Source of the DNA: Koleobacter methoxysyntrophicus
GTDB lineage: Bacteria; Bacillota; Thermosediminibacteria; Koleobacterales; Koleobacteraceae
DNA: 64,000 nt
Assembly (NCBI RefSeq): GCF_017301615.1
Contig: NZ_CP059066.1
Span: 62,001 to 126,000 of the forward strand
Direction: 5' to 3'
The notes below the pieces were generated by a model that was given only the letters and a program-made list of their open reading frames with translations, had not been told where the DNA came from and ran no database searches. Shown here in pieces: positions 20,892 through 30,227 of this stretch. Within the stretch, counting starts at the first letter, position 1, and every line of letters starts with the position of its first letter. The translations under genes were made by a program, and so were the position numbers.

Positions 20892-22463
20892 ATGAATTCT
20901 GCTGATATGATTTTAATTAACGGCAATATACTAACCATGGATGATTCAAACAGCCGTGCAGAAGCTGTAGCCATAGGAGACGGCATTATAACATACGTTG
21001 GGGCAAACGACGGGGCAAAGGAATATATTGGCCCCCACACGGAGGTTATCGATTTGAAATGGAAAACCCTGGTCCCCGGGTTTATCGATTCCCATGTTCA
21101 CCTGGTCCAAACAGGGCTGAATACCCTCGGTATTGACCTCAGCAGTGCAGCAAACATCTCACAGTGCCTATCCTTATTAAAAAAAGGTATAGAAAATTCG
21201 CCTAAGGATACCGTTGTATGGGGGATAGGTTTGGAAGAAATTAAACTAAAAGAAAAAAGGTTCCCCACTCGTTATGAACTGGATGCGGTTGCTCCGGACA
21301 GACCCCTTTTCGTAAGTAGAATTGAATATCACACCATTTCTGTCAATTCCTATACCCTGCACCTTTTAAATCTCCCCTTTAATCTTGATGGGATGATTAA
21401 AGATAGTAACGGACTGCCCACCGGCCTGCTATGCCGTCATGCCAGCTCAATGGCGAGGAAGAAGCTTTTTGAAATGATGACGGGTATGATACAAAAAGGC
21501 GTAAAAAAGGCCGTTAATAATGCTATCTCCCGCGGCATTACAACTATCGTGGCAATGGAAGGGGGATTCATGTTCCATGACCAGCATGCAGAGCATTTGA
21601 TCGATTTCAAGAGCTCCCTTCCCGTTGATATTGAGGTTTTTTACCAGACTACGAATGTTGATAAGGTAATCAAAAAGGGGTTAAAGAGGATCGGCGGATG
21701 TATATTTATAGACGGTTCTTTCGGTTCAAGAACGGCAGCTTTATCAGAACCCTACTGGGATGATAAGCAAAATATGGGCAGACTATACTTCGGCCAGGAA
21801 GAAATAGATTCCTTTGTAAGTTCAGCCCATAAGTCCGGCCTTCAAATTGCAGTGCACGCCATAGGGGACAGGGCAATCGAACAGATCCTCTCTTCATATG
21901 AAAAGGTATTAGAGCAGTATCCCGCAGGGGACCACCGCCATAGAATTGAACATTTTGAAATACCTACCGCTGAACAGATAAACAGGGCCGCCCGGCTGGG
22001 GTTGATCCTCTCCATGCAGCCCGCTTATGAGTATTTCTGGGGAGGCGAAGGCCGAATGTATGATGTACGCCTCGGACCTGATCGGCGGAAAAGGACCAAT
22101 CCCCTTAAAACCCTCCTGAATAAAGGTCTGACCATTGCCGGCGGTTCTGATAGTGATGTAACCCCTATGGACCCCCTATTGGGAATCCATGGTGCGGTTA
22201 ACCACCCGAACCCTGAAGAAAGGATTTCTCCTTATGAAGCATTAAAGATGTTTACAATAAACGGGGCTAAAGGGGTCTTTCAGGAAGATATAAAAGGTTC
22301 CATAGAGGTAAACAAATATGCCGACCTTGTGCTTTTAAATGCAAGTCCCCTTGATGTTGACGCCGAGAACATAAAGGAAATCGAGGTAGAATTAACGATT
22401 AAGGAAGGTAATATCCTGTTTTCAGGAAAAAGACATCAAGACCTGCTCGAGGGGGAATTGTAA
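20892..22463 (+). CDS. Amidohydrolase family 3 protein (YtcJ-like)
   Basis: A 523-aa metal-dependent hydrolase. It has the N-terminal ILINGNILTMDD...VAIGDGIITYVG beta domain, then LVPGFIDSHVHL with the HxH metal motif, a middle AVHAIGDRAIEQ and RIEHFE, and the catalytic Asp in IAGGSDSDVTPMDP. The C-terminal part, ISPYEALKMFTINGAK, is typical of the YtcJ group. Its ribosome site (AGGGGGA) is 12 nt away, longer than ideal. The stop codon is followed after 1 nt by the start of the regulator gene, so the two are coupled. The substrate is unknown. Confidence 0.88.
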   Translation: MNSADMILINGNILTMDDSNSRAEAVAIGDGIITYVGANDGAKEYIGPHTEVIDLKWKTLVPGFIDSHVHLVQTGLNTLGIDLSSAANISQCLSLLKKGIENSPKDTVVWGIGLEEIKLKEKRFPTRYELDAVAPDRPLFVSRIEYHTISVNSYTLHLLNLPFNLDGMIKDSNGLPTGLLCRHASSMARKKLFEMMTGMIQKGVKKAVNNAISRGITTIVAMEGGFMFHDQHAEHLIDFKSSLPVDIEVFYQTTNVDKVIKKGLKRIGGCIFIDGSFGSRTAALSEPYWDDKQNMGRLYFGQEEIDSFVSSAHKSGLQIAVHAIGDRAIEQILSSYEKVLEQYPAGDHRHRIEHFEIPTAEQINRAARLGLILSMQPAYEYFWGGEGRMYDVRLGPDRRKRTNPLKTLLNKGLTIAGGSDSDVTPMDPLLGIHGAVNHPNPEERISPYEALKMFTINGAKGVFQEDIKGSIEVNKYADLVLLNASPLDVDAENIKEIEVELTIKEGNILFSGKRHQDLLEGEL

Positions 22464-22464
22464 T

Positions 22465-23901
22465 ATGTCTACCCTTAAAGGATTTTTCCTGGGCAGGATA
22501 GATTTTCTAATTAATGAAAAATCTATATCCCATCTCCTATCACAGAAGGCAAAGGGTCTTCTGTGCTATCTCATAATGAATCATAACCAGCCCCATAACC
22601 GGGATAAACTGGCGGAGATATTCTGGGGAAACAGCAGCAAAGAATCTGCCCGGTATAATTTAAGATATACCCTGTGGTCTCTCAGGAAAGGGCTTAACTC
22701 AACCGCAAAACAGCAGAAGTATTTCCTTATGCCCGAAAAGAACCTGTGTCAATTTAATGCCGAAAGTGATGTTTGGGTTGATATATTTGAATTCTATGAA
22801 CTGTCCAAAAAAGCTAAAGAACCGGGGTTATCTCCTGACGAAAGGATTCGACTTTTAAACCGGGCTTCAGCCCTCTACCAGGGAGAATTCCTTGAAGGCT
22901 TCTATGTAAAGGCTTCTTCTAGCTTTGATGACTGGATTTTTTTTCAAAGGGAAACGGCCCAGAGGACATATTTCGAGGTCCAGAAATCCATTTCGGAATT
23001 GTACAGCGAGAAAAAGGATTATTCTAATGCCATAGCATCCCTCAAAAAATTGCTGGCAATAAACCCCCTGCAGGAGGATATCTACTATGAACTGATAAAA
23101 TTGTACTATATCTCCGGTAACCGTTCTGGAGCTATCAGGGAATATCAAAACTGCTGTAAGGTCTTAAGGGAAGAACTAAATATAAGACCGATGAATAAAA
23201 TTCAGGAACTCTACAATAATATTTTAAAAGAGGAGGAAATCAACAAAACCAAAAAGAACACCGTTAAACCCTCCTCAGAAGACCAAAATCTCTCTTTCAT
23301 GTTGAGGATCCTGGATACTGAGAATAAGGATATTAAGATAGTCTTTTATACAACAACGAATTATGACAGGGATTACGTACAAATCTCAAAATTAATCAGG
23401 CAGTATCAGGAAAAAAATCCCTGCCTTAATATCTCCACCTCCTGCTTGCCGGGGCCGCGAATACAATTCGAGGGGCTTCAAGAAATCATGATTGATATCT
23501 TAAAGAAATACCCCGCTAGTATTCAGCAGATACCCGGGTGGTGCCTTTTTGAAATAAGAAAAATCGTCCCTCAGCTTCAAATAGACCTGCCTTTCCAAAG
23601 AGGCAGCAGTATTTCCAATCCGCAAATAGAAAAATTAAGGGTCTTCTCAGCGGCGGCAAAAATCATCGAATCCGTGGCAGGTCAGCAGCCTCTGCTTTTA
23701 AATTTCACGCAGATTCACAGCCTGGACCGTGTAACCCTCGAGTTCATGCCTTTTCTCTTCAGGCAATACCACGACAAAGGCTTCATGATGATCGGGATTA
23801 ATGATTCTAATAAGGATGTAAAAAACATAGAATACCTTCGGGAAATCTATAAAGGAGAAAAACAGGTGGTATTCATCGGCAACCCCGGCTGCAGCAGGTG
23901 A
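22465..23901 (+). CDS. BTAD/SARP-type transcriptional regulator
   Basis: A 478-aa protein with an N-terminal OmpR-like winged helix (about residues 1-95, including NRDKLAEIFWG and ARYNLRYTLWSLRKGL) and a bacterial transcriptional activation domain made of TPR-like helices (about 100-255, ending RREELNIRPMNKIQELY-like sequence). The remaining 200 residues (KIVFYTTTNYDRDYVQISKL onwards) look like an ATPase-type sensor domain but have no Walker A motif. The ribosome site GAGGGGG overlaps the end of the amidohydrolase gene. It probably regulates that operon. SARP proteins are far commoner in Actinobacteria. Confidence 0.85.
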   Translation: MSTLKGFFLGRIDFLINEKSISHLLSQKAKGLLCYLIMNHNQPHNRDKLAEIFWGNSSKESARYNLRYTLWSLRKGLNSTAKQQKYFLMPEKNLCQFNAESDVWVDIFEFYELSKKAKEPGLSPDERIRLLNRASALYQGEFLEGFYVKASSSFDDWIFFQRETAQRTYFEVQKSISELYSEKKDYSNAIASLKKLLAINPLQEDIYYELIKLYYISGNRSGAIREYQNCCKVLREELNIRPMNKIQELYNNILKEEEINKTKKNTVKPSSEDQNLSFMLRILDTENKDIKIVFYTTTNYDRDYVQISKLIRQYQEKNPCLNISTSCLPGPRIQFEGLQEIMIDILKKYPASIQQIPGWCLFEIRKIVPQLQIDLPFQRGSSISNPQIEKLRVFSAAAKIIESVAGQQPLLLNFTQIHSLDRVTLEFMPFLFRQYHDKGFMMIGINDSNKDVKNIEYLREIYKGEKQVVFIGNPGCSR

Positions 23902-23919
23902 TGGCCGGGGGAATTTTTA
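23883..23919 (+). terminator. Terminator overlapping the regulator stop codon
   Basis: CCCCGGC (23883-23889), a 14-nt loop that contains the TGA stop, GCCGGGG (23904-23910), then GAATTTTTAT. This is a plausible intrinsic terminator for the amidohydrolase-regulator operon. Confidence 0.7.
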
Positions 23920-24062
23920 TAGCTTTGAAATAATTTCTCTAACATTTTGCAATGATTTTGACAGGTTTTCCAATTCATTTTCTCCTAATTGGCGAATACA
24001 TTCCCTGGTGACTATTTAAACTTTATACTGCCTGAATTTTGATGGAAAGGAGATATAAATTT

Positions 24063-25439
24063 ATGGTTGAAAATGCAGCAAGGCTTGGAAAGGAAAAAAT
24101 AACCAAACTTTTGCTAAGCCTTTCCCTCCCTGCGACTGTGGCTATGATGGTTAATGGCCTGTACAATATTGTTGATACCATTTTTATCGGGAAAGGCGTT
24201 GGGGCCCTGGCAATCGGCGGTTTAGCCATAGCTTTTCCTATTCAAATGCTGATTATGGGATTTGCTCAAATGGTTGGAATAGGTGCAGCATCAGCTGTAT
24301 CAAGAAATCTGGGAGCAAAAAATTATGAACGGGCTAAATTTACGGTGAGTAATGCGTATATAATGATACTGCTGTTAAGTGCTGTGTTCGCTTTATTCGG
24401 TTCGGTTTTCGTTAATCAGCTGCTGCTTGTTTTCGGAGCTACAGAAGCTCTTATGCCCTATGCAAGAGATTATATAAGAATCATTTTTATCGGTAGTGTA
24501 TTCTTTTCATTTGCTATGACTTCAAATAGTTTGATTCGTGCAGAAGGCAACGCTAAAGTAGCGATGACTTCAATGATTATCGGTGCAGTACTAAACATGT
24601 TTTTGGACCCGATTTTTATTTTTATATTTAAAATGGGAATCAAAGGTGCAGCATTAGCGACAATTATTTCACAGTTTGCTTCATTTGTTTTCATTATAAC
24701 TTACATGTATTCCGGAACAAGCTTTTTAAAAGTAGGATTTCACCATTTGAGGCCCAAATGGGACATAATTACTGAAATAACAGCTGTCGGTTCTTCTGCT
24801 TTTGCAAGACAAATTACGGGTACAATTTTTGCAATCGTCGTAAACAACTCTCTTAAAGTTTACGGCGGTGATATAGCAATTACTATTTTTGGAATTGTAA
24901 ATCGTGTAATCATGTTTTTGCTTATGCCGCTAATAGGGATAGGACAGGGAATGCAGCCGATAGTAGGATACAATTATGGTGCTCAAAAAATAAACAGGGT
25001 AAAAGAAGCAGTAAAGATATCTGTCCTGGTTTCAACGACTCTTGCGGTATTCGGATGGGTTATTGGAGAATCAATACCCCATATTATAATAAGGATTTTT
25101 ACTGATGAGAGAGACATAATAGAAAATGGTGCAACCGTTCTCAGGATTATTATTGCAATGGTGCCTTTTGTCGGTATCCAATTTGTGGGTGCAATCTTAT
25201 TCCAGGCTATAGGAAAGGCGGCACCCGCCCTTATATTATCCCTGCTTAGACAGTTTATAATATTAACACCTTTGATTTTGGTTCTCCCTAGAATTTTTAA
25301 TCTCGGTTTAACCGGTATCTGGCTTGCTTTCCCTATTGCTGATATACTGGCCGTTATTATTACTGTCATCCTGATAAAAAGGGAAATGAATGAAATAAGT
25401 CTAACTCAAAAGCCAATTAATACAGGGTCTTCTAAATAA
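24063..25439 (+). CDS. MATE-family multidrug/cation antiporter
   Basis: A 458-aa protein with two MatE domains, about 12 membrane helices. The N-terminus LGKEKITKLLLSLSLPATVAMMVNGLYNIVDTIFIG (in parts) is typical, and the second half repeats with GIGQGMQPIVGYNYGAQ. It exports drugs or metabolites in exchange for sodium or protons. AAAGGAG (24046-24052) lies 10 nt before ATG 24063; the open frame extends upstream to 24039 but without a ribosome site. Exported substrate unknown. Confidence 0.93.
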   Translation: MVENAARLGKEKITKLLLSLSLPATVAMMVNGLYNIVDTIFIGKGVGALAIGGLAIAFPIQMLIMGFAQMVGIGAASAVSRNLGAKNYERAKFTVSNAYIMILLLSAVFALFGSVFVNQLLLVFGATEALMPYARDYIRIIFIGSVFFSFAMTSNSLIRAEGNAKVAMTSMIIGAVLNMFLDPIFIFIFKMGIKGAALATIISQFASFVFIITYMYSGTSFLKVGFHHLRPKWDIITEITAVGSSAFARQITGTIFAIVVNNSLKVYGGDIAITIFGIVNRVIMFLLMPLIGIGQGMQPIVGYNYGAQKINRVKEAVKISVLVSTTLAVFGWVIGESIPHIIIRIFTDERDIIENGATVLRIIIAMVPFVGIQFVGAILFQAIGKAAPALILSLLRQFIILTPLILVLPRIFNLGLTGIWLAFPIADILAVIITVILIKREMNEISLTQKPINTGSSK

Positions 25440-25565
25440 TCTTTTAAAATTTATTTTACTCATAAATGTTTATCTTAATTGAAAAAATAATAAAAGTAGA
25501 GCAGGAATTTCAGATTGGATGTAGAATTAGTAATAATAATAATAATTTTTGTTGGAGGTGGTTTT

Positions 25566-25961
25566 GTGATTAACCTCAGAGAGTTGTATAAGTGCGAAAT
25601 ATGCGGCAATGTTGTCGAAGTTGTTTATGCCGGAGCCCCGGCCCTTGTTTGCTGCGGCCAAAAAATGAAAAAGTTGGAAGCTTTTACTGAAGATATCGGA
25701 AAGGAAAAACACGTACCGGTAGTTGAAACATCAGGTGATAGTATTAAAGTAAAAGTAGGCAGCATTGAGCACCCTATGGAAGAAAAGCATTACATAGCCT
25801 TTATTGAAGTTTTGACAGAAGATTGTATATTAAAGAAGGAATTAAAACCTGGAGAAAAACCTGAAGCACTGTTCCGGATTCAAAAAGGGGATGTTAAAGA
25901 AGTAAGGGAATACTGTAATATACACGGCTTATGGAAAAGTAAGAATAAAGGGGTAAGATAA
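25566..25961 (+). CDS. dfx: Desulfoferrodoxin (superoxide reductase, two-iron type)
   Basis: A 131-aa enzyme that reduces superoxide to hydrogen peroxide without making oxygen, typical of anaerobes. The N-terminal desulforedoxin centre is C10, C13, C29, C30. The catalytic centre II is E47-K48-H49, H69, H75, C117 and H120, matching the classical Dfx positions. GTG at 25566 is the start, 6 nt after GGAGGTGG; a longer open frame reading through an AAT-repeat tract is rejected. It leads a stress cluster with a small ACT-like protein and ferritin. Confidence 0.96.
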   Translation: MINLRELYKCEICGNVVEVVYAGAPALVCCGQKMKKLEAFTEDIGKEKHVPVVETSGDSIKVKVGSIEHPMEEKHYIAFIEVLTEDCILKKELKPGEKPEALFRIQKGDVKEVREYCNIHGLWKSKNKGVR

Positions 25962-25963
25962 GT

Positions 25964-26221
25964 ATGGGATGTTATAATGTAATGGCTGTTTTGGTCAATG
26001 AAAGGACGAGCAGCTCAAAAGAACTGCAGGACGTCCTGACTCGCTACGGCTGTATTATAAGTGTACGACTTGGGCTCCATAAGACAGGAAACGCCTGTTC
26101 GGAAGAAGGCCTTATCATCTTGCAGCTGTGTGGCAGTTTGGAGGAAATAAAGGCTCTTGAAGATAGTTTGAATTCTATAAAAGGCGTAAAAGCAAAAAGC
26201 ATTGAATTAAGTGCAGAATAA
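25964..26221 (+). CDS. Small ACT-like regulator (TM1266 / iron-only hydrogenase regulator type)
   Basis: An 85-aa protein of a predicted ferredoxin-like ACT fold: VMAVLVNERTSSSKELQDVL, then YGCIISVRLGLHKT and a C-terminal strand GVKAKSIEL. It resembles the TM1266-like proteins annotated as iron-only hydrogenase system putative regulators. It begins 2 nt after the dfx stop, so the two are cotranslated. Here there is no hydrogenase maturation gene nearby; the link is to superoxide reductase and ferritin instead. Confidence 0.7.
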   Translation: MGCYNVMAVLVNERTSSSKELQDVLTRYGCIISVRLGLHKTGNACSEEGLIILQLCGSLEEIKALEDSLNSIKGVKAKSIELSAE

Positions 26222-26291
26222 AATCCGCAAGTCTTATTACGAGTATAGGTTTTTTTAAAAAATATATTCATTTATATTGGGAGGGTTTGTA

Positions 26292-26804
26292 ATGATTAAA
26301 AAGTCCATCGAGGAAAAACTTAATGAGCAGATACAAAAAGAATTCTACTCTGCTTACCTGTATCTCGCAATGGAAGCCTACTTTTCATCGATAAACCTGG
26401 ATGGTTTTGCTAATTGGTTCCATGTTCAGGCACAGGAAGAATGTGACCATGCCATGTTGATTTTCAATTATATTAATAGGGTGGCCGGCAGGGTTAACTT
26501 AAGGCAGATTGATGAACCCCCTGCAGATTTCGGTTCTATTGAAGAAGTTCTGAAAGCCGCACTGGACCATGAACGTTTCGTTACTGGTTCAATCAATGAT
26601 ATACTTGAGCTGGCTAATTCTGAAAAAGACTATAAAACTGCAGCGTTTTTACAGTGGTTTGTTAATGAGCAGGTAGAGGAGGAGGAAAACGCCGAGAAAA
26701 ACCTGGCTGCCTTCCAATTTGTTAAAGATGACCCCAAGGGGATTTTACTTCTCGACAGAGAAATGGCAGCAAGGGTTTATACCCCGCCGTCTGCAGCAGA
26801 GTAA
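26292..26804 (+). CDS. ftnA: Ferritin (non-heme, bacterial FtnA type)
   Basis: A 170-aa iron-storage protein that forms a 24-mer and oxidises Fe(II). The ferroxidase residues of the four-helix bundle are visible: E17 (QKEFYSAYLY), E50 and H53 (AQEECDHAM), E94 (LDHERFV) and the EQVEEE segment near 127-132. GGGAGGG lies 7 nt before the ATG at 26292. It ends at a strong terminator. Storage of iron together with superoxide removal suits an anaerobe exposed to oxygen and iron. Confidence 0.95.
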   Translation: MIKKSIEEKLNEQIQKEFYSAYLYLAMEAYFSSINLDGFANWFHVQAQEECDHAMLIFNYINRVAGRVNLRQIDEPPADFGSIEEVLKAALDHERFVTGSINDILELANSEKDYKTAAFLQWFVNEQVEEEENAEKNLAAFQFVKDDPKGILLLDREMAARVYTPPSAAE

Positions 26805-26856
26805 AAAACAATCCCCCGAAAGGGCATCAAAGAAATGTGACAATAATAAATATCTA

Positions 26857-26885
26857 ATCTCCAGCGCGATGCTGGAGATTTTTTT
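26857..26885 (+). terminator. Terminator of the ferritin operon
   Basis: ATCTCCAGC, loop GCGAT, GCTGGAGAT and then TTTTTTT on the plus strand. Confidence 0.93.
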
Positions 26886-26890
26886 GAATT

Positions 26891-27838
26891 TCATTTAGAT
26901 ATTGCCGATAATGCAATTGAAAACATATAAGCCATGTTAATCAGTACAAAATTTTTTATTGAAACGATAAAAGTATCCTTTTTGCTCTGTTCGTTCAAAA
27001 ATACCTGGATATTCTTCTTTACAGGTATGAACGTAAAGATTGTCAGCAATAATGTAACCGGTAAAATTCCTAATAAATACAGAATTACAAAATCAGCATA
27101 AATAACATAGTATAATGTCACAAAAAGCTTTAATGCCCTTTTTTTACCGATATAAATAGGTAACGTGTAGCGTTTATTTTCAATATCGTCCTGTATATCA
27201 CAGATGTTGTTAGCCAGCATAATATTTGCAATTCCGTTCATTGTTGGTATCGATATTAAGAAGACATAAAGGATTTCAGTAAGATTGAAACTGATGTTAA
27301 GTATATTATTATTATAAACCAGTGATAAGACGTTCCCATCATGTACATGTATATAAACTGATAGGAAGACTATTATTAGACCCATAAACAATCCTGAGAA
27401 TAATTCGCCAAAAGGCGTTCTTGAAATTGGTACAGGTCCAAAAGAATATAAAATACCGACTGAAAAGGATAATATACCAAGGATTAGGACAATAAAATTT
27501 GTATTTAAAAACAGTAAAATCCCAAACATAACAGCAATACATAAAAGTGTAATTATAACAATTATTACTGTTGACTCCTTCAAATTATCCCTTACAATAG
27601 CATTATGACTTTCATAATTATATCCATAGGTTTTCCTTGCGTTTTTATAATCAAAATAATTATTAATTGCAGTTGTAGCCATATCAATGGCCAACAACGA
27701 TATCAGCATAATAATAAAATTACTAAAATTAAATCTATTAAAATGGTAGTACGCATATAATGCCCCTAAAGCAAAAGGAATCATACTGGCAAGTTTTGTT
27801 TGAATCTCAACCAGTTTTAAAAAACTCTTTATCGACAA
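26891..27838 (-). CDS. dmkA: UbiA-family prenyltransferase (MenA/DmkA-like)
   Basis: A 315-aa integral membrane enzyme that would attach a polyprenyl chain to 1,4-dihydroxy-2-naphthoate, giving demethylmenaquinone. The two metal/diphosphate motifs are NNYFDYKNARKT and NNICDIQDDIENKRYTLP; eight to nine membrane helices are evident. The open frame extends to GTG 27925 and ATG 27919, but TTG at 27838 has AGAAGGGAG 9 nt upstream and yields the usual N-terminus FLKLVEIQTKLAS. It lies next to a polyprenyl synthase, as in the Listeria electron-transfer locus. Ordinary menaquinone synthesis is an alternative role. Confidence 0.85.
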   Translation of the reverse strand: MSIKSFLKLVEIQTKLASMIPFALGALYAYYHFNRFNFSNFIIMLISLLAIDMATTAINNYFDYKNARKTYGYNYESHNAIVRDNLKESTVIIVIITLLCIAVMFGILLFLNTNFIVLILGILSFSVGILYSFGPVPISRTPFGELFSGLFMGLIIVFLSVYIHVHDGNVLSLVYNNNILNISFNLTEILYVFLISIPTMNGIANIMLANNICDIQDDIENKRYTLPIYIGKKRALKLFVTLYYVIYADFVILYLLGILPVTLLLTIFTFIPVKKNIQVFLNEQSKKDTFIVSIKNFVLINMAYMFSIALSAISK

Positions 27839-27929
27839 TTTAAAATTCTCCCTTCTGAATTCCCAATAAACTTTTATTTCGAAACATCTTTCGAGATTTT
27901 TATTAAAAAAATTCTTCATTGTCACAATC

Positions 27930-28895
27930 TCAGTATTCTCTTTTTAAAAGCTTTTCTGCTATATCCATAAAAATAGACTTACTGTTATTATCCGGGAGTT
28001 TGGAAATATGGATAAAAGCCCTATTTGTGTACTTTTTTGCTGTAGCTTTCGCCTTACCTATGCAATTCAATTCTTTAACTATCTCAATGATTTTTAACAC
28101 ATTATCATCGCTATAATCTTTTTCTGACATTATTCTGAGTAGTTCTTTGTTGTCCATTTGTAAAGCATATATTAACGGTAAGGTAAAGATTCCCTGTCTC
28201 AAATCACTTCCAACTGGTTTTTTGACAGTATTCTGATCTCCTATATAGTCAAGAATATCGTCAATTATTTGGAATGCCATACCAATATTGTATCCGACCT
28301 TTGCCAACTGCTTGCTTAGTGTTTCATCACAGCCGCTTTCCGTTCCTCCTATATAACAGCTCAGCGAAAACAATGCAGCGGTTTTAGCAGCTATCCTCTT
28401 CAAATAATTTTTTACAGAAATATTAAAAGAATATCTTGATGAAAACTGCTCGATTTCTCCTGTACATATTCTAGATACAACTTTAGATACATTCCTAATA
28501 TTTGCAATACAAATATCATCAGATAAAAGATTAAAGCATCTGGCAAACAAAAAGTCTCCCATAAAAACAGCATAATCTTTGCCGTATTTGCTTTGAATAG
28601 TAATGTTGCCTCTCCTTAAACCGGCATCATCTACAATATCGTCATGGATTAAGGTAGCCATATGGATCATTTCTATAACAGCACCAAGGCGGCACAGTTT
28701 TTCACTATCATATCTGCCAAACTTTCCTGATAACAGAACAAAAGCCGGACGTATAAGTTTCCCGCCGGAATCAATCAAATTCAACAAAGCTGTTTCTATA
28801 GTTTTTTGACTACACCTCACGTTTTCTTTCATAATTCTTATTATTCTATAAAGTTCTTCCTTAATCTCGGGATATTCGTTCCAGAAGCTATCCAT
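27930..28895 (-). CDS. dmkB: Polyprenyl diphosphate synthase (DmkB/HepT-like)
   Basis: A 321-aa trans-isoprenyl diphosphate synthase that builds the quinone side chain. The first Asp-rich motif is HDDIVDD (D85, D86, D89, D90) and the second IIDDILDY (D212, D213, D216), with GGKLIRP for the allylic diphosphate. GAGGTGA lies 4-5 nt before the ATG. It precedes the prenyltransferase on the same strand. Chain length (hepta- or octaprenyl) cannot be read from the sequence. Confidence 0.9.
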   Translation of the reverse strand: MDSFWNEYPEIKEELYRIIRIMKENVRCSQKTIETALLNLIDSGGKLIRPAFVLLSGKFGRYDSEKLCRLGAVIEMIHMATLIHDDIVDDAGLRRGNITIQSKYGKDYAVFMGDFLFARCFNLLSDDICIANIRNVSKVVSRICTGEIEQFSSRYSFNISVKNYLKRIAAKTAALFSLSCYIGGTESGCDETLSKQLAKVGYNIGMAFQIIDDILDYIGDQNTVKKPVGSDLRQGIFTLPLIYALQMDNKELLRIMSEKDYSDDNVLKIIEIVKELNCIGKAKATAKKYTNRAFIHISKLPDNNSKSIFMDIAEKLLKREY

Positions 28896-28954
28896 TAAAT
28901 CACCTCTACAGTTATGAAAACAGCGTATGTTCTCAGAAACCCCACTCTTTTTAT

Positions 28955-30019
28955 TTATTTGGCGAAATCAGCGGTATCACATATACTAAAACTTCTATCG
29001 GTTAATTTAAAGGTTTCGTTTAGACCCGAAGTTAAATAGATTTTTGAATCATTTGTAATAAAAACTGCCTCAGTGTTATCTAACCCTTCTATTAAATTAA
29101 AACCCTTTTCAAGTCCCATTGCAAAAGCAGATGTGGATAATGAATCGGCATCTATGCCTTTATCGGCTATAACAGTAACGGATACCAAATTGTTTTCAAC
29201 GGGATACCCCGTTTCAGGGTCAAGTATATGATGATATATTTTGCCTTTTGCCTCAAAATATCTTTCATATATACCTGAAGTTACTACCTGTTTATTTATA
29301 ACATTAACAATTCCTACATAGTCACCCCTCGAAGAAAACGGGTTTTGAATTCCTATTCTCCATTCGCTACCATCAGGTTTACTGCCGTAAGCCAAAACAT
29401 TTCCGCCTAAATTTATTATTGCATGTTTTATGTTGTTTTCTTTTAAAATTTTTGCCACTTCATCGGCAGCATAACCCTTTGCAATTCCTCCTAAATCAAT
29501 GATCATCCCCGTTTTTTTAAGCATTATACTTTTTTTTTCAGAATTAAGAAGTACATCGTTATAATCTACCAAACTCTTTTTCTCTTCTATTTGCCGTCGG
29601 TCCGGAATTTCAGCTCCTTCTGTACCTATATTCCAAAGCTTTACTAAGGGCCCGATAGAGATATCAAACCTTCCTCCTGATAGCTCTGAAAAATATTTCC
29701 CTTTTTCTACAACATAAAAAGTATCATCAGAAACCTTTGTAAATTTTGTGCCGGCATTAGAATTTACCAGCATTATCTCGCTGTTCTTTTCATTTATTGT
29801 CATCTTATTTTCAATTTCCTTTAACCTGTTGAAAATTTCATCAAAAAGTTTATCAGAAGCTTTATCATAAATCTGTACCGTAATAATCGTCCCCAAAAGA
29901 AATCTATTTTGTGAAACAGGTTTATTATTTTCTTGATTTTGGCCGCAGGAAGATAGCACCAGCATTACAAACATCAGCAGAATAATCGATACGATGAAAC
30001 GATTTCTTAATCTTAGCAC
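28955..30019 (-). CDS. apbE: FAD:protein FMN transferase, lipoprotein (ApbE/FmnB-like)
   Basis: A 354-aa ApbE-family enzyme that attaches FMN to Thr or Ser of target proteins outside the membrane. The signal peptide ends in the lipobox LSSC (Cys25). Family motifs follow: GGIAKGYAADEVAKIL, INLGGNVLAYG, and DADSLSTSAFAMG near the C-terminus. The GTG start is preceded by GGAGGAGG. The obvious substrate is the FMN-binding lipoprotein encoded directly upstream. The Listeria counterpart is FmnB. Confidence 0.93.
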   Translation of the reverse strand: MLRLRNRFIVSIILLMFVMLVLSSCGQNQENNKPVSQNRFLLGTIITVQIYDKASDKLFDEIFNRLKEIENKMTINEKNSEIMLVNSNAGTKFTKVSDDTFYVVEKGKYFSELSGGRFDISIGPLVKLWNIGTEGAEIPDRRQIEEKKSLVDYNDVLLNSEKKSIMLKKTGMIIDLGGIAKGYAADEVAKILKENNIKHAIINLGGNVLAYGSKPDGSEWRIGIQNPFSSRGDYVGIVNVINKQVVTSGIYERYFEAKGKIYHHILDPETGYPVENNLVSVTVIADKGIDADSLSTSAFAMGLEKGFNLIEGLDNTEAVFITNDSKIYLTSGLNETFKLTDRSFSICDTADFAK

Positions 30020-30113
30020 TTTACCTCCTCCATTTGTTCAGAAAGTAGCTGCCGGCAAACAATCACATCAGCTGACACCCCTGGTAAAGCAAACCTACCT
30101 TTAAATATTAATT

Positions 30114-30173
30114 GCCCCCTAACAATTTTATTATATTTGTTAAGACTATAGGCGTCAAATTTTGTTAGGGGGC
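30114..30173 (-). terminator. 12-bp stem with long loop between FMN lipoprotein and apbE
   Basis: GCCCCCTAACAA (30114-30125) and its exact complement (30162-30173) enclose 36 nt. On the minus strand it is followed by AATTAATATTTAAAGG, not a clean T-run. It may act as a partial terminator or processing site that keeps apbE expression below that of the abundant lipoprotein. Confidence 0.5.
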
Positions 30174-30227
30174 TTTAATCGGAGATACCTCTAAATTTTT
30201 AATATTTAAATCATTCAAGAAATTTTA

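Noticed and set aside
25525-25550. AAT microsatellite before dfx as part of the protein
   Set aside because: The reading frame passes through it, but GTG 25566 has a good ribosome site and gives the exact Dfx numbering.
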